Notes under the pieces: model-generated | Database searches by the model: none | The model's input: only the letters and a program-made list of their open reading frames with translations | Told to the model about the DNA's origin: nothing | Assembly: GCA_028869395.1 (NCBI GenBank) | Contig: JAGWSE010000294.1 | Span: 1 to 6,887 of the forward strand | Length of the DNA: 6,887 bases | Origin: Alphaproteobacteria bacterium | Lineage (GTDB): Bacteria > Pseudomonadota > Alphaproteobacteria > Caulobacterales > Caulobacteraceae | Direction of reading: 5' to 3' | Position numbers and translations under genes: made by a program | Part shown: piece by piece, positions 1 through 5,061 of the stretch | Position numbering within the stretch: position 1 is the first letter of the stretch | Layout: each line of letters opens with the position of its first letter

Positions 1-179
1 GCTACGCCTTCCCGAACGCCACCGCGGCGGCGCTGGCGCAGACGCCTGGCCTGACGGCGCTCGCGGACCGGGTGGCCGCGTTGCCGAAGGTGGCGGCCTA
101 TCTCGCAAGCGACCGGCGCATCCCGTTCAACGAGGACGGCATATTCCGGCGCTACCCTGAACTGGACGCGCCGCGGTGA
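1..179 (+). CDS. Glutathione S-transferase family protein, C-terminal fragment
   Basis: Only the last 58 residues are inside the window; the first complete codon is at position 3 and the stop is TGA at 177-179. The fragment is helical and ends with RRIPFNEDGIFRRYPELD, preceded by RVAALPKVAAYLASD. This ending is the one I associate with the C-terminal helical domain of a bacterial glutathione S-transferase subfamily. Such cytosolic enzymes conjugate or reduce substrates with glutathione; the glutathione-binding N-terminal domain lies upstream and cannot be inspected. The stop overlaps the GTG start of the first chromate-transporter gene by four bases, which suggests translational coupling and a shared operon. 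A shared role in chromate or oxidative detoxification is inference from position only. Confidence 0.8.
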   Translation, partial: YAFPNATAAALAQTPGLTALADRVAALPKVAAYLASDRRIPFNEDGIFRRYPELDAPR

Positions 180-745
180 GCGCCGAGGAGGCCTCGCCGC
201 ACGATCACAGCCTGGCGGAGCTCGCCGGCGCGTTCCTGAAGATCGGGCTGCTGGGCTTCGGCGGCGTGGCCGTCATGGCGCGGCGCGTCCTGGTGGAGGA
301 GCGTGGCTGGTTCGACGACGAGGCCTACGCGCAGATGCTGGGCCTCGCGCAGGCGCTGCCCGGCGCCAACACCGTGAACCTGGCCGTGCTGATCGGGGAT
401 CGGGCGCAGGGATCGCCAGGCGCCCTTGCGGCCCTGGCCGCGCTGATCGCGCCCCCCTTGGCCCTGCTGATCGCCATCCTGCTCGTCTACGATCGCATCG
501 AGACCCTGCCGCTGGTGCGCGCGGCCCTGGCGGGCATGGCCTCGACGGGAGCCGGGCTCGTGTTCGGCACGGGGTTGAGGCTCGCCTGGGGGCTCAGGCG
601 GCGGCGGACAGGCCTGCTGTTCGGACTGGCGGCCATGGTGCTGGTTGCGGGGCTGCATGCGCCGCTCGCCTGGACGGCGCTGTTCGCGGGTCTCGCCAGT
701 ATGCTCTACGCCGCCTGGGCGCTGCGGCGGGAGGCCAGGGCGTGA
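176..745 (+). CDS. Chromate transporter, short CHR protein (first of a pair)
   Basis: This 189-aa inner-membrane protein has one CHR domain. Seen features: the N-terminal signature GLLGFGG (24-30), the stretch RGWFDDEAYAQMLGLAQALPGAN (43-65, key residues G44, W45, P62, G63), then several hydrophobic helices and an Arg-rich loop (139-144). CHR proteins export chromate. Full-length ChrA proteins carry two such domains, about 400 aa in total, while short CHR proteins occur as adjacent gene pairs whose products are thought to work together with opposite membrane topology. The next gene supplies the second half. The GTG start at 176 overlaps the GST stop and has no clear ribosome binding site, so translation is probably coupled. 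Other anions of similar shape, such as sulfate, cannot be excluded as substrates. Confidence 0.88.
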   Translation: MSAEEASPHDHSLAELAGAFLKIGLLGFGGVAVMARRVLVEERGWFDDEAYAQMLGLAQALPGANTVNLAVLIGDRAQGSPGALAALAALIAPPLALLIAILLVYDRIETLPLVRAALAGMASTGAGLVFGTGLRLAWGLRRRRTGLLFGLAAMVLVAGLHAPLAWTALFAGLASMLYAAWALRREARA

Positions 746-1281
746 GCCGCCTCGTGCTGCTCGCCCTGCTGGCGGATTTCGCGATCCTGTCGCTGGCCGC
801 CTTCGGCGGGGCGGCCACGATCGCGCCGGCGCTGCGCGAAGGCGTGGTGCTTCGACGCCACTGGATGAGCGATGCGGAGTTCCTGCAGCTCTACGCCGTG
901 GCCCGCGCCGCCCCAGGGCCCAACATCATCATCGCCAGCGTGATCGGCTGGAAGGTCGCCGGCCTGGTCGGCCTGCTGGTCGCGACGGTCGCGGTGCTCA
1001 CGCCCTCGTCGATCGTCTGCCTGCTGCTGGGGCGGCTGACCGTCCGCTTCGAAGCGACCGCCTTCGTGCGCGCCCTCAAGCTCGGCCTTGCGCCCGTGGC
1101 CGTCGGCCTGATCCTGGCGAGCGGGCTGGCCATTGCGCAAGCGGCCGACCCCGACAAGATCGCATGGGCGATGACGGCGGCGGGGGCCGCCTGGGTGGTG
1201 TTCGCGCGCCGCAATCCGCTGTGGATCCTGGCGGCGGGGGGCGCGCTGGCCGTCGCGATGCGCCTCCTTGGGCGCGCCTGA
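742..1281 (+). CDS. Chromate transporter, short CHR protein (second of a pair)
   Basis: This 179-aa membrane protein is the partner of the preceding short CHR protein. The N-terminal signature is AAFGG (19-23), followed by HWMSDAEFLQLYAVARAAPGPN (40-61) and a run of hydrophobic helices. W41, the D44/E46 acidic pair and APGPN are typical of the family. Two single-domain halves made from overlapping genes replace the one two-domain ChrA of other bacteria. The start is GTG at 742, overlapping the previous stop (743-745), with a good ribosome binding site GGGAGG at 729-734 seven bases upstream; it can therefore be translated independently as well as by coupling. No regulator (ChrB) or ChrC/ChrF gene is visible in the window. 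Confidence 0.88.
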   Translation: MSRLVLLALLADFAILSLAAFGGAATIAPALREGVVLRRHWMSDAEFLQLYAVARAAPGPNIIIASVIGWKVAGLVGLLVATVAVLTPSSIVCLLLGRLTVRFEATAFVRALKLGLAPVAVGLILASGLAIAQAADPDKIAWAMTAAGAAWVVFARRNPLWILAAGGALAVAMRLLGRA

Positions 1282-1304
1282 TCAATCGCGCGTTGAACTG
1301 CATC

Positions 1305-1347
1305 GCGGTGCGACGTAAGTGGATCGCCCCAAGATGTTTCGCACCGC
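1305..1347 (+). repeat. Perfect 9-bp inverted repeat in the leader of the ClC gene
   Basis: The arms GCGGTGCGA (1305-1313) and TCGCACCGC (1339-1347) are exact reverse complements separated by 25 bases. The right arm directly abuts the AAAAGG ribosome binding sequence (1348-1353) of the ClC gene. It could be an operator for a dimeric repressor, or in RNA a hairpin that affects translation initiation. There is no T-tract and the repeat lies before the gene, so a terminator is unlikely. The dyad is seen directly; its function is not known. Confidence 0.5.
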
Positions 1348-1356
1348 AAAAGGCTC

Positions 1357-3165
1357 ATGACGACCACCCATCCGACGACCCGGCCGACGGACGCCCGACC
1401 GAGGCCTCCGGCCCTCGGCGACTTCAACGCCGACCGGCGCATCCTGGTGGTCTCGGCCATGGCGGTGGTCGCCGGCTGCGGCGGGGCGTTCTCCGCCTGG
1501 GCCCTGCTCAGGCTCATCGCCCTGGTGACGAACCTCGTCTGGTTCGGCCGCATCTCGGTGGCGACCGCCGACATGGGCCAGGCCCATCGCGGCGTCTGGA
1601 TGGTGCTGGCGCCCGCCCTGGGCGGTCTCGCCATCGGGCTGATGGCCCGGTTCGGGTCGGAGAAGATCCGCGGGCATGGCATCCCCGAGGCGATCGAGGC
1701 CATCCTGATCGGCGGCAGCCGCATGTCCCCCAAGGTCGCCCTGCTGAAGCCGCTCTCCTCGGCGATCTCCATCGGCACCGGCGGCCCGTTCGGCGCCGAA
1801 GGCCCGATCATCATGACGGGCGGCGCGATCGGCTCGCTGTTCGCGCAGATGTTCCAGATGACCGCGGCGGAGCGGAAGGCTCTGCTGGTGGCGGGCGCCG
1901 CGGCGGGCATGACGGCCGTGTTCGGCACGCCGATCGCCGCCGTGCTGCTGGCCGTGGAGCTGCTGCTGTTCGAGTGGAAGCCGCGAAGCTTCCTGCCGGT
2001 GATCGTCGCCTGCGTGGTGGCCGCCGCCTGGCGTCCCTTGCTGATCGGCACGGGCGCGCTGTTCCCGTTCTCCGGCGGCCCGGACATCAACGGGGGCACG
2101 CTTGCCCTGTGCGCGCTGGTGGGAATCGTCGCCGGACTCCAGTCGAGCCTGGCCACCAACCTGCTCTATGGGCTCGAGGACTTCTTCGAGCGCCTGCCGA
2201 TCCACTGGATGTGGTGGCCGGTGATCGGCGGTCTTGTGGTGGGGGCCGGCGGTCTCATCGAGCCGCGGGCGCTGGGGGTCGGCTACGACGTGATCCGCGA
2301 CCTCCTGGGCGGCGGGTTCGATTCCGGGAGCGCGACCCGCATGCTTCTGGTCAAGGGCGCGATCTGGGTTGTCGCGCTCGCCTCCGGTACCTCCGGAGGC
2401 GTGCTCGCGCCGCTCTTGATCCTCGGCGGCTCGCTGGGATTCCTGGAAGGGCAGGTCCTGCCAGGCGGCGGAGGGTTCTGGGCGCTGGTGGGCATGGCCG
2501 CGATGATGGGCGGGACCATGCGCGCGCCGCTGACGGGCGCCCTGTTCGCCGTTGAGCTTACGGGCGACAGCCATGCGCTGCTGCCGCTGCTGGTGGCCAC
2601 GGGGGCGGCGTACGGCCTGACGGTGCTGGTGCTGAAGCGTTCCATCCTCACCGAGAAGGTGGCGCGGCGCGGTCACCACGTCTCTCGGGAGTACAGCGTC
2701 GATCCCCTGCAGCAGGCGTGGGTCTCGGAGATCATGGTTTCTCCGGTCGACACCCTGGCCGCGGCCATGCCGATCGACGAGGCCGTGGCGTTCTTCACTG
2801 CCGACGAGACGCCGCGACACAAGAGCTACCCGGTCCTCGACCCCGAAGGCCGCGTCATCGGCATGGCCAGCCGCGGCGACGTGCTGCGCTGGATGAAGGC
2901 GCCCGGGCGCGATCGCCAGACCCTCGGCGACCTGGTCTCGAAGACACCGCTCATTTCCGGGGCGCCGGACGAACTCGTCTGGCGGCTGGTCGACCGGATG
3001 GTGGCGGAGGACGTCGGCCGGGTCCCGATCCTGGATCCGCAGGGCCATCTCGTGGGACTCGTCTCGCGCAAGGATCTGCTGCGGGTGCGCGCGCGCCTGC
3101 GGGGGATTGAGGAGGAACGCAGCGCCTTCCTGCGCCCACGACCCACGAGCGAGGTCGGGGCCTGA
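1357..3165 (+). CDS. ClC-family chloride channel/transporter with C-terminal CBS pair
   Basis: This 602-aa polytopic inner-membrane protein moves chloride or similar anions. Family signatures are GHGIPE (106-111), GTGGPFGAEGP (140-150), FGTPIAAVLLAVE (189-201) and GTSGGVLAP (344-352). The external gating glutamate is E148. Compared with E. coli ClC, the selectivity-filter serine is His107, the residue before the gating glutamate is Ala147 rather than Arg/Lys, and the inner proton glutamate position appears to be Leu202 (E201-L202 where E. coli has Glu-Glu). No clear match to the pore tyrosine is seen. Two CBS domains follow (about 455-514 and 522-580); such pairs often bind adenine nucleotides and regulate transport. 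Start ATG 1357 has AAAAGG only three bases away. It lies 75 bases after the CHR pair, with its own structured leader. I am sure of the family, unsure whether it is a channel or a proton-coupled exchanger. Confidence 0.93.
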   Translation: MTTTHPTTRPTDARPRPPALGDFNADRRILVVSAMAVVAGCGGAFSAWALLRLIALVTNLVWFGRISVATADMGQAHRGVWMVLAPALGGLAIGLMARFGSEKIRGHGIPEAIEAILIGGSRMSPKVALLKPLSSAISIGTGGPFGAEGPIIMTGGAIGSLFAQMFQMTAAERKALLVAGAAAGMTAVFGTPIAAVLLAVELLLFEWKPRSFLPVIVACVVAAAWRPLLIGTGALFPFSGGPDINGGTLALCALVGIVAGLQSSLATNLLYGLEDFFERLPIHWMWWPVIGGLVVGAGGLIEPRALGVGYDVIRDLLGGGFDSGSATRMLLVKGAIWVVALASGTSGGVLAPLLILGGSLGFLEGQVLPGGGGFWALVGMAAMMGGTMRAPLTGALFAVELTGDSHALLPLLVATGAAYGLTVLVLKRSILTEKVARRGHHVSREYSVDPLQQAWVSEIMVSPVDTLAAAMPIDEAVAFFTADETPRHKSYPVLDPEGRVIGMASRGDVLRWMKAPGRDRQTLGDLVSKTPLISGAPDELVWRLVDRMVAEDVGRVPILDPQGHLVGLVSRKDLLRVRARLRGIEEERSAFLRPRPTSEVGA

Positions 3166-3177
3166 CCTTCGGCCCCG
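3156..3177 (+). terminator. Possible hairpin at the end of the ClC gene
   Basis: CGGGGCC (3156-3162) and GGCCCCG (3171-3177) form a perfect 7-bp stem with an 8-base loop that contains the ClC stop codon (3163-3165). No T-run follows (GTCTGTC), and terminating ribosomes would cover the stem, so this may aid 3'-end stability rather than terminate. Confidence 0.25.
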
Positions 3178-3210
3178 TCTGTCGCCGGCCGGCGGAGCGG
3201 CGAAATGTCG

Positions 3211-3236
3211 GGAACCCGACGCGGCGCGGCCTCGTT
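3211..3236 (+). promoter_or_regulatory. EcfG/SigT-type general stress promoter (GGAAC-N17-CGTT)
   Basis: GGAAC at 3211-3215 and CGTT at 3233-3236 are separated by exactly 17 bases, a full match to the alphaproteobacterial general-stress consensus GGAAC-N16/17-CGTT. Transcription would start near 3242-3245. Downstream lie a strong hairpin (3279-3309) and then the receiver gene at 3428, so the product could be a short RNA or a long-leader mRNA. Caution: GGAAC and GTTCC (3234-3238) also form an inverted repeat, so a palindromic operator is an alternative reading. Confidence 0.55.
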
Positions 3237-3242
3237 CCGTTG

Positions 3243-3315
3243 CGCGCCGCGGCGAGGGATCGCTCCCGAACCAAGGCGGAGCCCCGCCGGTCGCAGCGCG
3301 GCGGGGCTCTTCCTC
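3243..3315 (+). ncRNA. Candidate stress-induced small RNA (about 70 nt)
   Basis: Inferred only from its borders: a consensus EcfG-type promoter ends at 3236, and a 10-bp hairpin followed by a pyrimidine tract lies at 3279-3315, leaving a transcript of about 70 nt. Inside it, near 3252-3267, there are two alternative 4-bp stems (GCGA/TCGC or GGGA/TCCC). No convincing reading frame fills the segment. The 3' end is C/U-rich (CTTCCTCCC, 3309-3317), a sequence able to pair with purine-rich ribosome binding sites. Caulobacter has an EcfG-dependent small RNA, GsrN, but I cannot show homology. It may instead be the leader of the receiver gene mRNA. Ends are approximate. Confidence 0.3.
3279..3314 (+). 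terminator. Strong GC hairpin, probable intrinsic terminator
   Basis: GAGCCCCGCC (3279-3288) and GGCGGGGCTC (3300-3309) are a perfect 10-bp stem with an 11-base loop, followed by TTCCTCCC. The stem is very strong but the T-tract is weak, as is common in GC-rich genomes. It would end transcription from the ClC gene and/or from the stress-type promoter just upstream, and insulate the receiver gene. Confidence 0.5.
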
Positions 3316-3325
3316 CCGGGTCACG

Positions 3326-3347
3326 CGGAACCCTTTGCGGCGTTCCG
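3326..3347. repeat. CGGAAC/GTTCCG inverted repeat
   Basis: CGGAAC (3326-3331) and GTTCCG (3342-3347) are reverse complements with a 10-base spacer, about 80 bases before the receiver gene start. It may be an operator for that gene. The spacing does not suit an EcfG promoter. It is the second GGAAC/GTTCC dyad in this intergenic region. Confidence 0.3.
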
Positions 3348-3413
3348 TAAAATGGCTGCACGCCGAGCGGGCCGACGCTAAGGTCCCTCGCTGATTCACC
3401 GCTTTGGGTAGCC

Positions 3414-3420
3414 AAGGAGA
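3414..3420 (+). promoter_or_regulatory. Ribosome binding site of the receiver gene
   Basis: AAGGAGA lies seven bases before ATG 3428. It decides the start against an in-frame TTG at 3404, which would place this sequence inside the coding region and add eight residues ahead of the conserved receiver fold. Confidence 0.8.
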
Positions 3421-3427
3421 GCGCCGG

Positions 3428-3805
3428 ATGCCCGGGGCGAACGTACTCGTCGTCGAAGACGACGCCGAACTCCTGCAGGTGATGACGCGCGCCTTGCAAG
3501 GCGTCGGGCACAACGTCCTGTCGGCGGCGACAGGTGAGGCGGGTCTGAGGCTGTTCCGGGCGGAGCCGCCGGATGTCGTCGTCTGCGACATCGTGATGCC
3601 TGACCGGGACGGCATCGAACTGATCCCCGAGATGAAGGCCGCGCGCCCGGACGTGAAGCTTATCGCGATCTCCGGCCGTCAGATGATCGGCGCGCTCGAC
3701 GTCCTGGGCCTCGCGCGCCGGATGGGCGCGGACGCCACCCTCGGGAAGCCGTTCTCCCTGGACGCGCTTTTCGCCATCGTCGAGGCGGTCCTCATCGCGG
3801 ATTGA
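3428..3805 (+). CDS. Single-domain response regulator (CheY-like receiver)
   Basis: This 125-aa cytosolic protein is a bare receiver domain with no output domain. All key residues are present: the acidic pocket E10-D11-D12 after NVLVV, the phospho-acceptor D54 in VVCDIVMPDRDG, the switch serine S82 in AIS, and K107 in LGKPF. It should accept phosphate from a histidine kinase or phosphotransfer protein and act by protein-protein contact. No kinase gene is adjacent, so its partner is unknown. It lacks the PFxFATGY-type motif of the alphaproteobacterial FAT GUY receivers that feed the general stress response (it has GKPFSLD). It is preceded by the intergenic region with the stress-type promoter and the CGGAAC dyad; whether that promoter reads through the hairpin at 3279-3309 into this gene is open. 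Confidence 0.9.
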   Translation: MPGANVLVVEDDAELLQVMTRALQGVGHNVLSAATGEAGLRLFRAEPPDVVVCDIVMPDRDGIELIPEMKAARPDVKLIAISGRQMIGALDVLGLARRMGADATLGKPFSLDALFAIVEAVLIAD

Positions 3806-3867
3806 CCGGCGGCCCGGCCAATTCTCCCTTGAGGCGAATGCGTCCCACCCACGCGGAGAAGGTGTGG

Positions 3868-3885
3868 ATATCTAATGATAAATTT
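3868..3885. promoter_or_regulatory. AT-rich island, possible promoter of the small envelope genes
   Basis: This 18-base stretch has only two G/C bases (core CTAATGATAAATTT), in sharp contrast to its GC-rich surroundings, and it lies about 75 bases before the next gene. TAATGAT and GATAAAT resemble -10 elements, but I see no convincing -35 box at the right distance, and the GCTANAWC form of Caulobacter -10 elements is matched only partly. Confidence 0.25.
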
Positions 3886-3960
3886 CGACTAGCCAGACCG
3901 CCGGGGTCGTGCGTAGTGTCTCAGCCGGGGGTTGAATATGGGCGGGGGCGCAACGTGCGA

Positions 3961-4179
3961 ATGACGCGCGAGCAGGCGGCGCTCGCCATCAGCGGACCAC
4001 TCATGATTGCGGGCCTCGCCGCCGTGGCCCTCGCGCAGACATGGGTGGTGCGACTGGGCGGGGCCGCCATGGTCGCAGGCGCCGCCGGCGCGCTGGCCGT
4101 CAGCAGCCGGCTCGTGCGGCGGATCGCGTGGACCTTCGGCCTCGTGGGGCTGGCCGCCGTCCTGATGGGTCTCCTCTAG
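3961..4179 (+). CDS. Small putative three-helix membrane protein, holin-like in size only
   Basis: This 72-aa protein is not recognised as a named family. It is almost entirely hydrophobic: likely membrane helices at about 6-25, 32-47 and 54-72, with short charged connections (R31; R50, R53, R54) and a charged N-terminus MTREQ. The reading frame is open further upstream, but that extension is not hydrophobic and has no good start. ATG 3961 is preferred; GTG 3955 in the same frame has GGGGG (3944-3948) six bases upstream and is a real alternative. It heads a run of three small same-strand envelope genes. Size and helix number would fit a class I holin, but they fit many small membrane proteins equally well, so the holin idea is only positional inference. 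Confidence 0.6.
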   Translation: MTREQAALAISGPLMIAGLAAVALAQTWVVRLGGAAMVAGAAGALAVSSRLVRRIAWTFGLVGLAAVLMGLL

Positions 4180-4240
4180 ACGACTCCGGCATTCCGCCGC
4201 ATTGACGCCGCAGGGCTGGACTCTGCTGATGGCGGGCATC

Positions 4241-4248
4241 GAGGGAGG
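4241..4248 (+). promoter_or_regulatory. Ribosome binding site deciding the 4256 start
   Basis: GAGGGAGG lies seven bases before ATG 4256. It favours this start over the in-frame ATG 4229 and TTG 4202, neither of which has a comparable sequence upstream. Confidence 0.75.
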
Positions 4249-4255
4249 CTATCGG

Positions 4256-4657
4256 ATGTACGGGAGGATCGCGCGTGTCCTCAGTCATCGCGCGACAGGT
4301 TGGGTCGGCTTCGCCGCCGCGCTCGGGCTGGCGGCCGCCCTGGGCCTGACCACGGCGCAGACGCGACGCCAGGATACTCTGTTGCGCGCCCGCATCGCGG
4401 CGCTCGCGTCCCACGACGCCGCCGCCACCCAGGCCGAGCTCGTGAGCTGCCGGGCGACGGTGCGCTCCTATGCGGCGGCGATGGCGGCCTCGGCGCCGCA
4501 GGCGGAGCGGCCTCGAACGGTCGCCGTCAAGGCCGCGCACGAAACACCGGGCGAGGTCGCGGCCGAACTGGCCAACACCCCGCCCGCGGGGGTTGACGTC
4601 TGCGCCCGCATGGAGAGCGCGGACGAGGCCGTCCTGAAGGCCCTCGACCACCGATGA
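4256..4657 (+). CDS. Membrane-anchored periplasmic protein, i-spanin-like
   Basis: This 133-aa protein has a short basic N-terminus (R4, R7, H11, R12), one membrane helix (about 14-34), and a soluble tail expected in the periplasm. The tail begins with an Arg/Ala-rich helical stretch (36-80, possible coiled coil) and ends with GVDVCARMESADEAVLKAL (112-130). Two cysteines are present, C65 and C116. This is the architecture of phage Rz-type i-spanins: inner-membrane anchor, then periplasmic helix. The gene overlaps by ATGA (4654-4657) with a lipoprotein gene, as Rz and Rz1 genes often overlap or adjoin. I see no sequence signature specific to spanins, because these families diverge quickly, so the role is inferred from architecture and arrangement. 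It could equally be an unrelated envelope protein. Confidence 0.7.
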   Translation: MYGRIARVLSHRATGWVGFAAALGLAAALGLTTAQTRRQDTLLRARIAALASHDAAATQAELVSCRATVRSYAAAMAASAPQAERPRTVAVKAAHETPGEVAAELANTPPAGVDVCARMESADEAVLKALDHR

Positions 4658-5001
4658 GCCGAACTCTTGTCTGCGGCATGGTTGTTGCGGCGGCCGCCCT
4701 GGCCGGTTGTGCGAGCCCAGCGCCGTGGGGCCCCGCCGCGCCCGGCGCCCAGCGGCCCGCCGCGGCCCCATCGGGCGAGACGCAGACACGGGTCGTGCGG
4801 GTCTACGTGCCGAGGCCCATCAAGTGTGTCCCCGAGACGCTGGGACCGCCGCCGACCTACCCCGACAGCGACGCGGCGCTTCGTGACGCGGGTGGGGCGG
4901 CCGACCGTTATCAGCTCCTGGCCGCGGGGCGCATCCTGCGCGAAGAGCGGCTCCAGAGGCTCGAGGAGATCGTCAGGCGTTGCCGCGCGGCTGCGCGCTA
5001 G
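4654..5001 (+). CDS. Small Pro-rich lipoprotein, o-spanin-like
   Basis: This 115-aa precursor has a lipoprotein signal peptide: hydrophobic residues 5-18 ending in lipobox L16-A17-G18-C19. Residue +2 is Ala, so outer-membrane sorting is expected. The mature part starts with a Pro/Ala-rich linker (20-40), then TRVVRVYVPRPIKCVP (45-60), a Pro-rich turn (64-70), and a charged C-terminal helix (about 85-113) with C110. The pattern of a lipoprotein with YVP...C...P and a C-terminal helix with a cysteine resembles phage Rz1-type o-spanins, which bridge to an inner-membrane i-spanin and disrupt the outer membrane at lysis. Its start overlaps the upstream gene stop and has no strong ribosome binding site of its own, so translation is probably coupled. 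The lipoprotein call is firm; the spanin call is tentative. Confidence 0.78.
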   Translation: MSRTLVCGMVVAAAALAGCASPAPWGPAAPGAQRPAAAPSGETQTRVVRVYVPRPIKCVPETLGPPPTYPDSDAALRDAGGAADRYQLLAAGRILREERLQRLEEIVRRCRAAAR

Positions 5002-5027
5002 ACGTTTGATTCTAAAGACAAGCCTGT

Positions 5028-5053
5028 GGAACGAACGCATTGTCGCCACAGTT
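5028..5053 (+). promoter_or_regulatory. EcfG/SigT-type promoter of the DUF6894 gene (GGAAC-N17-AGTT)
   Basis: GGAAC (5028-5032) and AGTT (5050-5053) are 17 bases apart; only the first base of the -10 element differs from CGTT. Transcription would start about 5059-5062, next to the ATG at 5062. A 6-bp inverted repeat, CTGTGG (5024-5029) and CCACAG (5046-5051), overlaps both elements and may be an operator or coincidence. Confidence 0.55.
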
Positions 5054-5061
5054 ATCCGCGC

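Noticed and set aside
1282..1356. Fluoride riboswitch (crcB motif) before the ClC gene
   Set aside because: Such riboswitches precede CLC-F genes, but the leader does not show the conserved motif and the protein lacks CLC-F type filter residues as I know them.
645..2555. A 636-codon plus-strand open frame across the CHR and ClC genes
   Set aside because: It is a frame-shifted shadow of three recognised proteins with Arg/Gly/Pro-rich translation.
3114..3140. EcfG-type promoter at GGAAC 3114 within the ClC gene end
   Set aside because: No CGTT at 16-17 bases; the -35-like match is part of coding sequence.
3327..3350. EcfG-type promoter at GGAAC 3327
   Set aside because: The CGTT that follows is only 9 bases away, and at 16-17 bases the sequence is AT-rich without CGTT.
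3107..3394. ORF of 95 codons through the ClC/receiver intergenic region
   Set aside because: TTG start inside the ClC gene and an Arg/Pro/Ala-rich translation; it also runs through the hairpin and promoter signals.
1282..3615. A 777-codon open frame on the minus strand
   Set aside because: It lies antisense to the clear ClC gene and its translation is Arg/His/Asp/Gln-rich low-complexity, as expected from the complement of a GC-rich coding frame.
3802..3960. N-terminal extension of the small membrane protein back to TTG 3802
   Set aside because: The extension overlaps the receiver stop, is hydrophilic and irregular, spans the AT-rich island, and would hide the membrane helices behind about 50 unlikely residues.
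5051..5060. DnaA box (TTATCC-like) near 5052
   Set aside because: Only seven of nine bases fit TTATCCACA, it is single, and no origin features surround it.
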